Shown piece by piece: positions 21,062 through 32,495 of a DNA stretch of 64,000 nucleotides (the first letter of the stretch is position 1; every line of letters starts with the position of its first letter). The notes below the pieces were generated by a model. It did not search any database. It was not told the DNA's origin and was given only the letters and a program-made list of their open reading frames with translations. Position numbers and translations under genes: made by a program. Source of the stretch: Mucidula mucida (Eukaryota > Basidiomycota > Agaricomycetes > Agaricales > Physalacriaceae); the NCBI GenBank assembly GCA_015501055.1, contig JADNYV010000102.1, forward strand, positions 1-64,000, in the 5' to 3' direction.

Positions 21062-21364
21062 TGTTGGAATACAAGCCGGTCACGACGGACCCGCACCTAT
21101 ATTCACCGACCCGCATCCATCTTCACCGACTCGCTACCATCGTCTCCGACAGACGCCACAATTCTACAGACTCGGAACGACTCAATCCGAGCATCCGACT
21201 CCATCGTTACTTACTGTTCTCTCCGTTTAGCCATATTATACTTACTTACTTTCCGTTCTCATCTCACTCAGATACACGTCGGTTTTCGTTTAAATAGCTC
21301 GATTATTTCACCAATATGATTTGTCCTGTTCCCCCACGTCGTCCGACATCTATAAGTCTCAATA
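21062..21364 (+). repeat. Copia 5' LTR
   Basis: It starts TGTTGGAATACAAG and ends TCTCAATA, with imperfect inverted termini (TGTTG and CAATA). It is identical to the 3' LTR. An AT-rich TATA-like tttaaatag lies near 21288. Confidence 0.95.
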
Positions 21365-21376
21365 GGTTATGGGCCC
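21365..21376 (+). other. Putative primer binding site (half-tRNA initiator Met)
   Basis: GGTTATGGGCCC follows the LTR directly. It is complementary, allowing one G-U pair, to the anticodon-loop region (CAUAACC) of eukaryotic initiator tRNA-Met. Priming from an internal half-tRNA is known for Drosophila copia. The tRNA of this organism is not in the window, so the match rests on the conserved anticodon loop. Confidence 0.6.
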
Positions 21377-21477
21377 CGGCCATAACTGAATCCACCTCGA
21401 ATATCCATCTCTTTTGCTCATCACCTCTTCGCTCTATCCATTGTTATCACATCTCGTAAATCCATACTGTCCCCGCC

Positions 21478-22988
21478 ATGTCCTCGACATCCGCCAACAC
21501 GAAGCTCGTCGAGTACTTTGCCCGTCTTCCGCATTTGAAGGCGGATGGCTCAAACTTCGTCACCTATCGCGACCGTATGGTCTTCGCTGCTGAGGCCGCT
21601 CAGCTCGACGAATACTTGGGGGAAAACTTTCGCAGCCCCAGCCGTGCCAGTCCCCGCCGACCCACAGAACCCGACGACAGAAGAGAAGGAGTCCATCGTC
21701 AAGCACCCTGAAGTCGTCCGAATGTGGAACTCGAACGCGGCGATCTTGAAGCAGGGAATTGCAGCGACAGTGCCGGATGCACTGTTCCTGAAGGTCAAGG
21801 GAGAGAAGACGCCGGGATTGATGTGGAAGAAGGTGAAGGATGAGTACGAGAAGAAGTCAAAGATGATGACAGTGGACCTGCGTCGGAAGCTGCACGACAC
21901 GAAGTGCGCCGAGAACGAGACGTGAAAGCTCATAGTAACGTCATCCGGACCATCCTCGAGGCCTACGATCCATGGGCGCGTATCCTGGCGACGACAATGC
22001 CCTCGCCATCTACATGGGCTCCCTCCCACCATCCTACGACCCGTACCTGTCAGCGTTGACAGCTACATCGACCCTCCTCACGAAAGATCTCGATTTTGAG
22101 ACAGTCATGCGCGGTGTTAACGACGAAGCCGATTGTCGTACCCTCAAGGCGCCAAAGAAGGAGGAGAAGGAGGCCGCATTCAACACGAGCAGCGGCTCCT
22201 CTGGTCGTGGCCGTCGCTCCCAGGGTGGCAAGAAGAGTAGCAATGTCGAATGCTACAACTGCCACAAGAAGGGGCATATCAAGGCGGAATGCTGGGCCAA
22301 GGGAGGAGGAAAAGAAGGACAGGGTCCGCGAGGGAAGGGGAAAGGTCGTGTGTCAGGAAACAAGGCAACCAACGACGACGACGGCGTGTGGTATGCCCAC
22401 GTCGAGGGCTCAGAGTCCGGTGACTCTGATGCAGACTGGCGCGATTTGACTGAGGAAAATCTCGGCGGCTATGTCGAGCCATGGACCGAGTATGTCCGCG
22501 ATTCGGAGGAGGAGCTTGAAGGATTGGCAGGCCTGTACCTCAACGATAAGGTCGCAACGCCCACAGAGGTACAAGAAGACGTACCTATCGAAGCTTCTGA
22601 GGAAGCTGTTCCCCTCTTAGCGCTCCCCATTCCCCATTTTCCCGACAATATATCCATTGACGAGTCTTGCGCGGACTCAATGCCATCGCTCTTTGATGTC
22701 TCGGACTCGGAGCTTGATGATGATCGCATGCCCAACTTACAGAACATATCAGATTCATCAGACTGCTCTGATGAGGGGGAGTACAACATACCTGGTGAAG
22801 AAGATTTTGAAATTTTCAGCGATTTTGATGCTGGCGAGGAGATTCCGGACCTAGAAGACTGGTCCGATGTCGAGTTCGACCTAGAAGAGGTCAGAGATGA
22901 AGGGGACGACGCGTTTACGCGTACCTTCAATACCGCATTTCTCGCTGCCGCCGCCACGCTTCCCAACATCCCGAGGTCGACCTGTATG
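21478..22988 (+). pseudogene. gag: Copia gag with zinc knuckle, frameshifted
   Basis: It starts MSSTSANTKLVEYFARLPHL at 21478. A G5 run at 21618-21622 carries an extra G, after which the frame continues as KTFAAPAVPVPADPQNP and WNSNAAILKQGIAATVPDAL (UBN2-type gag of copia elements). Further shifts lie near 21920 and 21975, then GSLPPSYDPYLSALTATS. The nucleocapsid knuckle CYNCHKKGHIKAEC lies near 22252-22293. A long acidic region follows. Confidence 0.85.
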
Positions 22989-25900
22989 ATTCAGGTGCCT
23001 CTCGCCACATGACGCCGTACCGCCATTGCCTATTCAACTATACCCCCATCACTCTGAAGTCCATCACTGCCGCTGACAAGGGCAAATTTGAGGCGATTGG
23101 CAAGGGGGATATGCATGTTTACTTACCTGGCAAAGGTGGTGAACGGGCGCGATTTCTTGTTTGGGATGTCCTCTATGCCCCGAAGCTTGGTGTTACGCTG
23201 CTCTCGGTGAGCAAGATCACCGCCGCGGGCTACTCCATGCTATTTCGCGCGTCTGAGTGTCACATCTACAACCAGAAGGATAAGATCCTAGGAAAGGTTC
23301 CTGTCAAAGAAGGCCTTTATTGAATTGAAACGGACGTACCTCGCGCTATGAACACCGACGAGTCCCCCATCACCGTTACCCTCGACGAGCTCCATCAGAT
23401 GATGGGCCATATTTGCCTGATGTTGCGAAGCACCTGGTCAAGGACCATATTGTCGAAGGAATTATCCTGGACGAATCGAAACCTGCGCCGAAGTCGTGTG
23501 ACGCGTGCGAGTATGGAAAGAAGACTCAAAAACCTGTTAGGAAGGTCAGCAAGCGTCCACGCGCGGCGAAACTGGGAGATACCATTCATTCCGACCTTTG
23601 GGGTCCTTCTCCAGTCCAGACGCCGTCCCACAAGGAGTATTATGTGTCGTATACAGACAATCACACGCGCTATTCGGTTGTTTTCCTCGTCAGGACTAAG
23701 GACGAAACCTTCGAAACCTACCAGCAATTCGAGGCGTGGCTTAGCACGCAGTTCAACACAAAGATCAAGGAGTTACATACCGATCGAGGCGGTGAATACC
23801 GCAGCGCCGAGTTTGACGCGCATCTCGCGTCCCAGGGCACCAAGCGAAACTTAACGGTGCACGATACTCCGGAGCACAACGGCATCGCGGAGCGTCTAAA
23901 TCGCACATTTCTCGAGAAAGTTCGCGCCATGTTGCACGCGGCTGAACTTCCGAAGAATCTCTGGGGCGAAGCTTTGAAGCACGCGGTCTGGTTAAAGAAC
24001 CGCACATCGACACGCTCGTTGGACGGCAAGACACCGTACAAAATGCTCCACGGTGAGAAGCCAAATTTGCGAGACCTGCACAAGTTCGGGTGCAAGGTCT
24101 GGGTTCACGACGCCGACGGTTCAAAACTTGATGGCCGTGCTCGTGTTGGTCGTTGGCTGGGCTTTGACGGAGACAGCAGTGGCCATAGGATTTACTGGCC
24201 TGATAATCGGTCTATTGCGGTCGAAAGAAGCGTTAAATTCGACGACTCTGTGGAGGTACAACTGCCGCATACAGTGCTGAATGAGGGGGAGAAAGGGAAG
24301 GAAAGCATTCAGCAAACATCTGGCGTTCAAAATGCGCAAAACACACCTTCTACACCCTCTGCAACATCTTCGTCGCCTCCTGCACCATCCATTCCATCCA
24401 CAACAGCTCCCATTCCATCCACATCTGCTTCATCCCAACCTGACACGTCCACTATGCCCGACTTCGTGACTGGACTACTCCGTCGTGAAGGACTTGATCC
24501 TGCGGACATACGCAGTGACCGCCGCGAACGGAAGCCATCGAGAAAAGTCCAGGAGATGGCAGAAGCGAAGAAGTCGTCCACAGCCTCGCGTGAGGCATCC
24601 GCGGGCAGTGTTGACAATGGCTACATTGATATCCCAGAGCCAAACCAAGTCGAGATGGCCATGGCAGCCGCTATTGCTGAGTCGGAGGCTATCGAGCCCG
24701 TATTTGAGGAAGCAAAGAAGCGAGCAGATTGGCCGCAGTGGAAAACAGCAATCGAGGAAGAAATCAAGACGTTAATAGACGCCGGCACATGGCAACTCGT
24801 GCCGCGACCCGATGATCGGAACATTATTGGTTCCAAATGGGTATTGCGCATCAAGAAGAAGTCAGGCGGAGTCATTGACAAGTACAAGGCCCGACTCGTC
24901 GCGCAAGGATTCACCCAAGTTGAGGGCGTCGACTACTTCGTCACCTTTGCACCCGTTGCTAAACTCGCCGCCCTCCGTATCATCCTCTCCATCGCCGCTC
25001 GAAATGATTGGGATATCAAAGTTTTCGATTTCCACGGCGCGTTTCTCAATGGAGAATTCGATGACAACGAGGAGATCTATATGGAGCAACCGCCAGACTT
25101 TGAATTCGCGGATCGCCAGAAGTACGTGCTCCGACTCTTCAAGACCATCTATGGTTTGAAGCAGAGCTCTCGTAAATGGTACGAGAAGCTTACCACGGCA
25201 CTCGCAACACTCGGTTTTACTGCACTCGAGAAAGATCACGCGGTTTTCCGACTCGTCCAAGGCGCGGACATCATCATTCTCGCGATACACGTCGACGACT
25301 GCACCATCACGGGCAGTTCAGCATCCCTCATTGACGACGTGCAGGAACGCATTGCTCAGTTGTTCAAAGTCACGCTGCTCGGGCCTATCAACTGGCTTCT
25401 TGGTATGGAGATCATCAGGGATAGGTCCACAAGGTCAATTTCTTTGAACCAGACATCCTACATTGACTCTGTGTTGCAACGGTTTGACATGGAAAATTGT
25501 AAACCATCTGCTATTCCTCTGGACCCGACAACATCCCTCTCTCGCGACCAATGTCCAACTGATCCGCTGGAGATAGCAGAAATGTCTCGGCGTCCATATC
25601 GCGCGCTGGTCGGATCTTTGATCTGGACTTCCACAGGCACGCGGCCTGATATAGCATACACGGCCACTATCCTCTCTCGTTTCTCCGACAATCCTGGGAG
25701 GCCGCATTGGGAAGCGGCCAAGCGCGTACTTCGTTATCTCAAAGGAACTCGCAGCTGGAGGCTGACTTATGGAGGAGAGGAAGGAAATCGAGGATTAGAA
25801 GGATATGTCGATGCAGACGGAATGTCGCTCGACAACAGGAAAGCTATTTGGGGTACACGTTCCTCATTGACGGCGGCGCCGTTTCCTGGTCATCTAAACA

Positions 25901-26264
25901 GCAGGAACTCGTCGCTCTCTCCACTACCGAGGCCGAATACGTCGCGTTAACGTATGCCGGCAAGGAAGCCATGTGGACGCGTCATTTCCTCTCAGAACTT
26001 TTCGCACCACTGGAGTACCCCATTATTCTCTACGACGACAATCAATCCGCGCTCGCCCTCGCTCACGCCGAACTCGGCCAATTCCACGCGCGCACCAAAC
26101 ACATCGACATCCGGTACCACTTTATTCGGTACTCCATCCAGAACGGAGACATTTGTCTCATCTATTGTCCCACCGAGGACATGGTCGCGGACATCCTGAC
26201 GAAAGCCCTTCCAAGCACGAAGGCAAAACACTTCGCTCACAGCCTGGGACTTCTTCCGGCTTGA
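22989..26264 (+). pseudogene. pol: Copia pol: protease, integrase, reverse transcriptase, RNase H (frameshifted)
   Basis: Protease: LYDSGASRHMTPYRHC. GAG-pre-integrase: CDACEYGKKTQKPVRK. Integrase core: DTIHSDLWGP (first Asp), ELHTDRGGEY (second Asp) and HNGIAERLNRT (Glu). RT: WKTAIEEEIKTLIDAGTWQL, SKWVLRIKKKSGGVIDKYKA and IHVDDCTITGSS with the catalytic DD. RNase H: GYVDADGMSLDNRK, then in shifted frame STTEAEYVALTYAGKEAMW and TKHIDIRYHFIR; stop at 26264. Defects: a shift just before the protease, TGA for Trp at 23321-23323, a shift near 23412 and a shift near 25848. The 23413-25950 part is one long open frame. Confidence 0.93.
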
Positions 26265-26271
26265 GGGGGAG
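26263..26271 (+). other. Copia polypurine tract
   Basis: GAGGGGGAG abuts the 3' LTR, as expected for the plus-strand primer. It overlaps the pol stop codon region. Confidence 0.8.
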
Positions 26272-26574
26272 TGTTGGAATACAAGCCGGTCACGACGGAC
26301 CCGCACCTATATTCACCGACCCGCATCCATCTTCACCGACTCGCTACCATCGTCTCCGACAGACGCCACAATTCTACAGACTCGGAACGACTCAATCCGA
26401 GCATCCGACTCCATCGTTACTTACTGTTCTCTCCGTTTAGCCATATTATACTTACTTACTTTCCGTTCTCATCTCACTCAGATACACGTCGGTTTTCGTT
26501 TAAATAGCTCGATTATTTCACCAATATGATTTGTCCTGTTCCCCCACGTCGTCCGACATCTATAAGTCTCAATA
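26272..26574 (+). repeat. Copia 3' LTR
   Basis: Identical to the 5' LTR over 303 bp and followed by the TGAAG duplication. It lies about 170 bp upstream of the next gene's ATG and could act as its promoter (inference). Confidence 0.95.
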
Positions 26575-26744
26575 TGAAGTACAGTTCACTTCGCCTACCT
26601 GATTCCTGACGACGTATGTGATACAATTTCCGTACGAGAGAGACTTGGCTAATCGAACGCTTTAGGTTTTCCTTTGCGCAAAGGTACGCCGTATCCACGA
26701 TTCCACACTGAGGTCGAGACAATATTGGCTAACGTTCGCCGAAG

Positions 26745-27101
26745 ATGCAGAAATATATTCGATTTGTCAATACCTCGCTCGAAGCCAGTGGCTGGAAGAA
26801 GCTCACGAACCCGACCGCTGGGCGGGGCCAGACGGCATTCCCCAAGAAGCCGGCCGACCAACAACGTCTGGGTATTCGTTTCGACTATGATGGGGAAATC
26901 ACAGTCGACGGCATTGAATGTCACAAATACCAGATGCAGCCTAATGCGGGGGATGACATACCATCAACCGTCAAAGCGTGGAGGAACGCAAACGGCGGGA
27001 CTCACGCCGTCATGGCGGATGTGTTTATTCCAAAGGATGGTACCAAGGAGGACGATTCAGAGGCTATCAAGGCAGCTGGCAGCACGATTCAGGGTGTCTA
27101 G
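26745..27101 (+). CDS. Hypothetical protein, 118 aa
   Basis: An uninterrupted frame from ATG 26745 (MQKYIRFVNTSLEASGWKKL) to TAG 27101, charged and soluble-looking, with DYDGEITVDGIECHKYQMQP and ADVFIPKDGTKEDD. I do not recognise a domain. Likely 5' UTR introns precede it: gtatgtg...ctttag (about 26616-26666) and gtacgcc...cgaag just before the ATG. Its presumed promoter (TATAAAGG at 21025) is now 5.5 kb away, separated by the copia element. It could be a real small gene or an exon of a larger one. Confidence 0.5.
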   Translation: MQKYIRFVNTSLEASGWKKLTNPTAGRGQTAFPKKPADQQRLGIRFDYDGEITVDGIECHKYQMQPNAGDDIPSTVKAWRNANGGTHAVMADVFIPKDGTKEDDSEAIKAAGSTIQGV

Positions 27102-27429
27102 ATGATTCAATGTTGTACTTGTTGTCAAAGGTCTTCCAATGTTATGTCAGTGTATGATATATGTAAGTATTGTGATTGCATCTGGACCGTGAGCTCGTGC
27201 TCTCTTTCAAGCACCATGGTTGCCCCGTTTGCGGTAGCATTGAGCCAAGTTGATCTAGCCCTCCGCCCAGGCTTCTTGTCCATTATGCGAGCGAAGCGCG
27301 ACTCTTTCCGAGGATCATACAAGGAACGCCCGCCGTCTAACGTCCGTTTCCACGCTGTGCACATGACTGATCGTACACGTGTAGGTTTCCCACATTCGAT
27401 TTCTCATCCGCCCGCCCCTCTGCTCTGGC
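27102..27429. other. Intergenic, 3' of the 118-aa gene and promoter of AIM9-like copy 1
   Basis: Nothing specific is seen apart from CT-rich DNA just before the AIM9-like start. Confidence 0.4.
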
Positions 27430-29294
27430 ATGCCCTGCCCAAGGCTCATCTTCTCAGTTCCAATCTCGCCGTCTCTTCGCCGTTATCGCCCTTCACTGAG
27501 TCTGTTCTCCTTTCCGTTCCCGAGCTCCATCTCCACTCCATCTCCTACGACGCGTTCGCCGCCACGTCGCGCGTTCTCCATCATGGCGAATTCTCATCAC
27601 GACCTTTTCGACTACACTTCAGGGAGATGGATGTAAGTCTCATGTCAGTTATGACGTATACGTCCAAGGGTAACCTAATGTTCAGATACAATGATGCTCT
27701 TCGCCACGCAGAACGCAGACGTGTGTTCAACGTCGATGGGCTATGTCAGCTCGCAGCGGAGTCGGTCAATCGGAGTCCTGATGATATCGTCAACTTTGAA
27801 AAGTTCGCCGAAGGTGGATTCAACCGTATCTTCCTCATCACCTTGCGCGGCGGCTTTCAAATGATAGCGCGCATCCCGTACCCGGTTACGGTTCCCAACT
27901 ACCACGCAGTCGCCAGTGAGGTAGCAACTATGTCCTTCCTCCGTTCCTGTGGAATGCCTGTTCCCGAGGTATATGGCTACTCGCCTACCCGGACAACGTG
28001 GCGGAAACTGAGTTCGTCTTCATGGAGTTCGTCGGGGGAATCAAGTTAAGCAACGTTTGGCCTGATTTTGGGGAGAAGGAAATCATTCAGGTCTTGCGCC
28101 AAATCGTTGAGCTCGAGTCGAAGATTATGTCGATTTCTTTTCCGGCTGGAGGAAGCCTATACTATGCAAAAGACCTGGAGAAATTGGGCGGGAGGCCGGG
28201 CATCCCGCTAGCGGACGAGCAATTCTGCGTCGGACCAGATGTACGTCTGCCTTTGTGGTTTGGCAGGAGATCACAGCTCGACGTAGACCGGGGACCATGT
28301 ACGCCACTTTCTGTCTTTTTCGTATTACTCCCTTGAACCAATCGATAACTGTAGACGAGAGCGTTGAAGCAGCGCTTGTAAGTGGCGCTCGCAAGGAACT
28401 AGCTTATTTGGAGCAATTCGGTCAACCGCTGTTGCCATTCCAGCGCGTGAGGCGGGAAGCTTATCAATACCAGGAGCAGTCGCCGTTCGACCATATCAGA
28501 ACCTAAACCGGTATCTCCTCATCGCTCCGTCGCTCGTCCCCAGAGACCCGGCCCTCTGTCATTTCCGCATTCGTCATCCCGACCTCCAGCAGAACAATAT
28601 CATCGTTTCGAGGTCGCCCGACTCTAAATGGCGGGTCGTCGCCCTACTGGATTGGCAGCACGCCTCGATCCTACCGCCATTGCTCTCTGCCGGTATACCC
28701 GAACGGCTCCAGAACTACAATGATTCTATCTCACAGTCAATGACGCGGCCTTCACTGCCACAGAATTTTGAGCAATTGGACAAAAGGGAGCAAAGTCGTG
28801 CGAAGGAACTGTACTATGACCGCCTCACCCATTACCACTACGTCAAACACACAGAAGAGCACAACGATCTCCATTACGCGGCCTTGACGGACCCTGTGGG
28901 CATGCTCCGCCGCCGCCTCTTCTACCACGCCAGTGCGCCGTGGGAGGGAGAGACTCTCGCACTGAAGGTTGATTTAATAGAAGCCACGGAGAACTGGGAG
29001 ACACTTACGGGGGGAGGCGCGTCGTGCCCAATATCTTTTGATCCTAAGGATGTACGTGAGACAATGAAGCTGGATGAAGTACAGAGAGGAGCGGACGAGG
29101 CTTTGGAGGGGTTGCGGAACGGGATCAGCTTCGGGCCGGAGGGCTGGGTGTCCTCCAAGGATTACGAGGAGGTCGTGGCACGCAGCAAGCTGGTGAAGGA
29201 GCAGGTGTTGGCGGCGGCCGAGTTGGGAGGGGAAGCGGCGGAGATTGCGGTACACTGGCCTTTGGACGACATGGATGAAGAGATATACGCGTGA
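27430..29294 (+). CDS. AIM9-like phosphotransferase, copy 1 (mitochondrial; two 1-nt deletions)
   Basis: Protein of the APH/AIM9-like phosphotransferase family, a kinase fold. The yeast relative is a mitochondrial inheritance protein and the substrate is unknown. The N terminus from ATG 27430 is rich in Arg, Ser and Pro without acids, fitting a mitochondrial presequence. Exon 1 ends at 27632 (TGG AT), exon 2 starts at 27686 (YNDALRHAERRRVFNVD), and a third exon starts after ctgtag at about 28354. Motifs: FNRIFLITLRGGFQMIARIP, VFMEFVGGIKLSNVWPDFG, GRPGIPLADEQFCVGPDVRL, catalytic loop RHPDLQQNNIIVS, metal-binding LLDWQHASILP, and C terminus HWPLDDMDEEIYA. Compared with copy 3, single bases are missing at about 27986 and 28497, so the frame is broken as assembled. 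First of three tandem copies. Confidence 0.85.
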
Positions 29295-29898
29295 TGAATC
29301 AAGCTAGGTATTTTGTGTTGTATCTCACGTCCGTCTGTTCGACTCCGCCATCAGTTCCCCATTGCTGTCAAGTGCTACACTCCTCGTTGACCCGGTTGCG
29401 GACGTCGCTGCGCCGCCAGGATATCAATCTCACCCTCAGGATTAAGGCGATATGAGCTGTTATCAAAAATGGGCGCAGTGCCATATCCCAGACAAGAGTC
29501 ACGTCACCGTGAAGGACGGTGCTACTCGAAACTGAAATCTTTGTTATCGTCGTCAAAAGTCTTCAACGATGAAGAAGATGATCGCCAAAAAGGGAACCAC
29601 ACCAACGGATGGCTCCTGGCGGTCACGTATTGCAAGGCTTCGATTGTGGTTGAGGATGTGTAAAGTCTGTTAAATTTCTGATCGACTATTTGCCGAATAC
29701 AGCACTACGACTAGTCGTTTTGAACTATAGTGCGCGAAAGGACTGTATGAGGTGTAGATATCGAATTCAGCTTTGCGATTATAAAGATGTTGACAGCCCC
29801 CGTGATTTTCCCACGCCCTTCTCCATTCACAGTGACACCTCTTCGACGCGATTTGCTCTCGCTCTGCTAGCATCCAGACCAGATTGACTGATATTGAC
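29295..29898. other. Intergenic between AIM9-like copies 1 and 2
   Basis: The first about 60 bp (ggtattttgtgttgtatct) resembles the 3' flank of copy 3 at 34350, showing that the 3' UTR was part of the duplication. The rest has no gene. Confidence 0.5.
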
Positions 29899-31694
29899 AT
29901 GTCCTACCTTAGGAACGCGAGGCTCGTCTTCGTTCTTCCGCTGCGGCGTTCCGTTGTCATTTTCCTTCCAGAGCTCCGTCTCCGCCCGGACGACATGGCG
30001 CACGTTCTCGAACATCGCGTATTCTGACGATCTATTTGATTACACGACGGGGAGGTGGATGTAAGTCTGAAAATGTTTACGTTCGACCGGTAGTCTGACA
30101 AATTTAGCTACAACGATGCTCTTCGCCGTTCACAGCGCAGACGTGTGTTTAACGTCGATGAGCTATGCTGGCTCGCAGCGCAGTCCGTCGATCGGAGTCC
30201 TGATGATATCGTCGATTTTGCAAAGCTCGCCGAGGGCAGATTCAACCGTACCTTTCTCATCTCCATGCGCGACGGCTTCCAAATGATAGCGCGCATCCCG
30301 TACCAGGCGACGGTTCCCAAGTACTACGCTATCGCCAGTGAAGCGGCAACTATGGACTTCCTGCGTGCATCTGGACTGCCTGTTCCCGAGGTATACGGAT
30401 ACTCGCCTGTACCAGACAACGCCGCGGAAACCGAGCACGTCTTTATGGAGTTCATCGAGGGAATCGAGTTGAGCGATGTTTGGCCTGAACTTGGAGAACG
30501 GGAAGTTTCTCCGTCCTGCGCCAACTTGTTGAACTGGAGGCGAAGATGATGTCAATTTCTTTTCCGGCTGGAGGAAGCTTGTACTATACAACCGACCTGG
30601 AGAAATTGGGCGGGAGGCCGGGAATCCCGCTAGCGGACGAGCGTTTCTGCGTTGGTCCAGATGTAAGACTGCCTTTGTGGTTTGGCAAAAGGTCATAGCT
30701 CGACATAGACCGGGGACCGTGTACGTTGCTCGCTGCCTTGGTGTTACTCCTTTGAATCAAACAATAACTATAGACACAAGCGTTGAAGCAGCGCTGGTGA
30801 GCGGAGCTCACAAGGAACTAGCCTATCTGGAGCAATTCGGTCAACCACTACTGCCATTCCAGCGCTTGAGGAGGTGGGCTTACCAGTTCCAATAACAATC
30901 GCCCGGACCACATCGAGAACCTGAATCGCTTTCTCCTCATCGCGTCGTCGCTCATCCCCAAGGACCCGGCCTTCTGTGATTTCCGCATTCGCCATCCAGA
31001 CCTCCAACACAGCAAAATCATTGTTTCGAGGTCGCCTGACTCTGAATGTCAAGTCGTCGGACTGCTTGGCTGGACATGCACCTCGATTCTGCCCCTGTTT
31101 CTTTGTACAGGCATACCTGACCGCCTCCAAAACTACAATGATCCGATTTCTGATGATATGATTCCGCCTTCGCTCCCAGAGAACTTTGAGGACTTGGACG
31201 AAACCGAGGAACTCTACTTTACCCGCCTCATTCATTACCATTACGTCGATCACACGGAAGAGTGTAATGAGGTGCATTACAAGTCGTTGACGGAGCCTCT
31301 GCATCTTCTCCGCCGCGACCTCTTCAACTGCGCCAGTGCCGCGTGGATGGGTGAGACTCTCGCACTGAAGGTTGCGCTCATAGCAGCCACGGAAAATTGG
31401 GAGACGCTTACAGGGGGGAGCACGCCGTATCCAGTGACTTTTGACGCTGTGGACGTGCTCAAGACGATGGGGCTGGAAGAATATCTGAAAGTAGCGGACG
31501 AGGTGATGGAGACGTGCTGGAAGTACGTTGACTGTGAGCCGGAGGGCTGGGTGCCCACGGAGCGCCACGAGGAGGCCAGGACAGTCAGACAAAGGATGAG
31601 GGAGGGAGTAGTTGCGGCGACCCAGGCCAAGGAATCGGCTATCACTGGCAAGCATTGGCCCTTGGACGATATGGATGAAGAGAAATATATGTGA
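29899..31694 (+). pseudogene. AIM9-like phosphotransferase, copy 2 (dead)
   Basis: Homologous to copies 1 and 3 along its length. Exon 1 is 29899-30060, exon 2 starts 30108, exon 3 starts 30774. The presequence is shortened and out of frame (SDDLFDYTTGRW lies in another frame than the ATG). Further lesions: a missing base near 30506, CAG-to-TAG at 30696-30698, a TAA at 30893-30895, and the metal-binding Asp of LLDWQH replaced by Gly (LLGWTCT, codon GGC 31068-31070). The C-terminal half (SLPENFEDLDETEE to WPLDDMDEEKYM) remains open. Loss of a catalytic residue together with substitution stops makes this a genuine pseudogene rather than an assembly artefact. Confidence 0.85.
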
Positions 31695-32000
31695 ATCGTG
31701 GTACATGTCTGTTCGGTTTACATCAATGAGATTGGGACTAGAGCCATTTGCGTTAGGTCAATGGACCGGACTTCTCCGCAAAAAGGCTGGAAAAGCGTGC
31801 TTGAGGACGGGATCTCGTACAATGCTGTTCAACCCAGATTGAAAACTCGCCAACATCAAAGAAATTAGGAGTAGCTATACCTCACTTATGGCAATGGCCA
31901 AGCTTGGCTGTCCCCAAGAAGCATAAAACACGCTTGTAGATGGAGCAAAATAGAATATCGCCGAAGAGATGTGTCTCGCCCTGGCGCAACATGGTGGCAA
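31695..32000. other. Intergenic, 3' of AIM9-like copy 2
   Basis: No gene or repeat seen before the MITE at 32001. Confidence 0.4.
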
Positions 32001-32241
32001 TACTGTACTAACGCGACCGTTAATTCGCATAACGCGTCACAGGGCCCCGTGAAGTGAACTAATTCGGCTTCCATAACGCGTAACAACGGTAAATTTCGTC
32101 GGGATCAGCCCAAATGCGGAAATTTCCGCCGCCTCCCGCCGCTCCCAATATGGTCTATGGACCCTGGATGAACTAGTGGTAAGTTAGTTCACAATCATAA
32201 CGCGTAACATGCCGTGAAGATCCGGTCGCGTTAGTACAGTA
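32001..32241. mobile_element. MITE with 19-bp perfect terminal inverted repeats
   Basis: TACTGTACTAACGCGACCG (32001-32019) is perfectly inverted at 32223-32241. The outermost TA on each side may be the target duplication, leaving ends CTGTACTAACG, which share CTGTA with the MITE at 3416. The interior has three direct copies of ataacgcgt(c/a)ac and no coding capacity. Length is 241 bp including both TA. Tc1/mariner-type mobilisation is inferred. Confidence 0.85.
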
Positions 32242-32495
32242 ATTGTGGTTCTCCACAAACCGACTTTAGAACTTGAGTAGTTGGTTGCATCCTTAGATTT
32301 ACCGGTAGCAGCCGGTCCGAGCTCCGAGCTGTCTTCCGAAACTCTCGTCTGGACTCTGACTCTCGTGCTACGCGGCCACACCTGCGTCCATGGCCTTACA
32401 CGGTGTCCTTCAGTGAATGCACTATCTTGGTTCTCTTTAGTTTCACTCAATTCAGAGACCGCAACTAGAAACTTGATTGCAGCTTTATACTAGAC

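Larger units (their letters stand above)
21062..26574 (+). mobile_element. Ty1/copia retrotransposon with identical LTRs
   Basis: The 303-bp LTRs (21062-21364 and 26272-26574) are identical base for base by eye. The 5-bp target duplication TGAAG (21057-21061 and 26575-26579) is perfect, so insertion was recent. The internal order is gag, protease, integrase, reverse transcriptase, RNase H, as in Ty1/copia. The ORFs are nevertheless broken by about six one-base shifts and one TGA, so the copy is defective as assembled. It lies in the same orientation as the small gene at 26745. Confidence 0.96.

Noticed and set aside
21049..21319. 82- and 87-codon frames, repeated at 26271
   Set aside because: They are LTR sequence of the copia element.
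22469..22969. 166-codon minus-strand Ser-rich frame
   Set aside because: Antisense shadow of the acidic part of copia gag.
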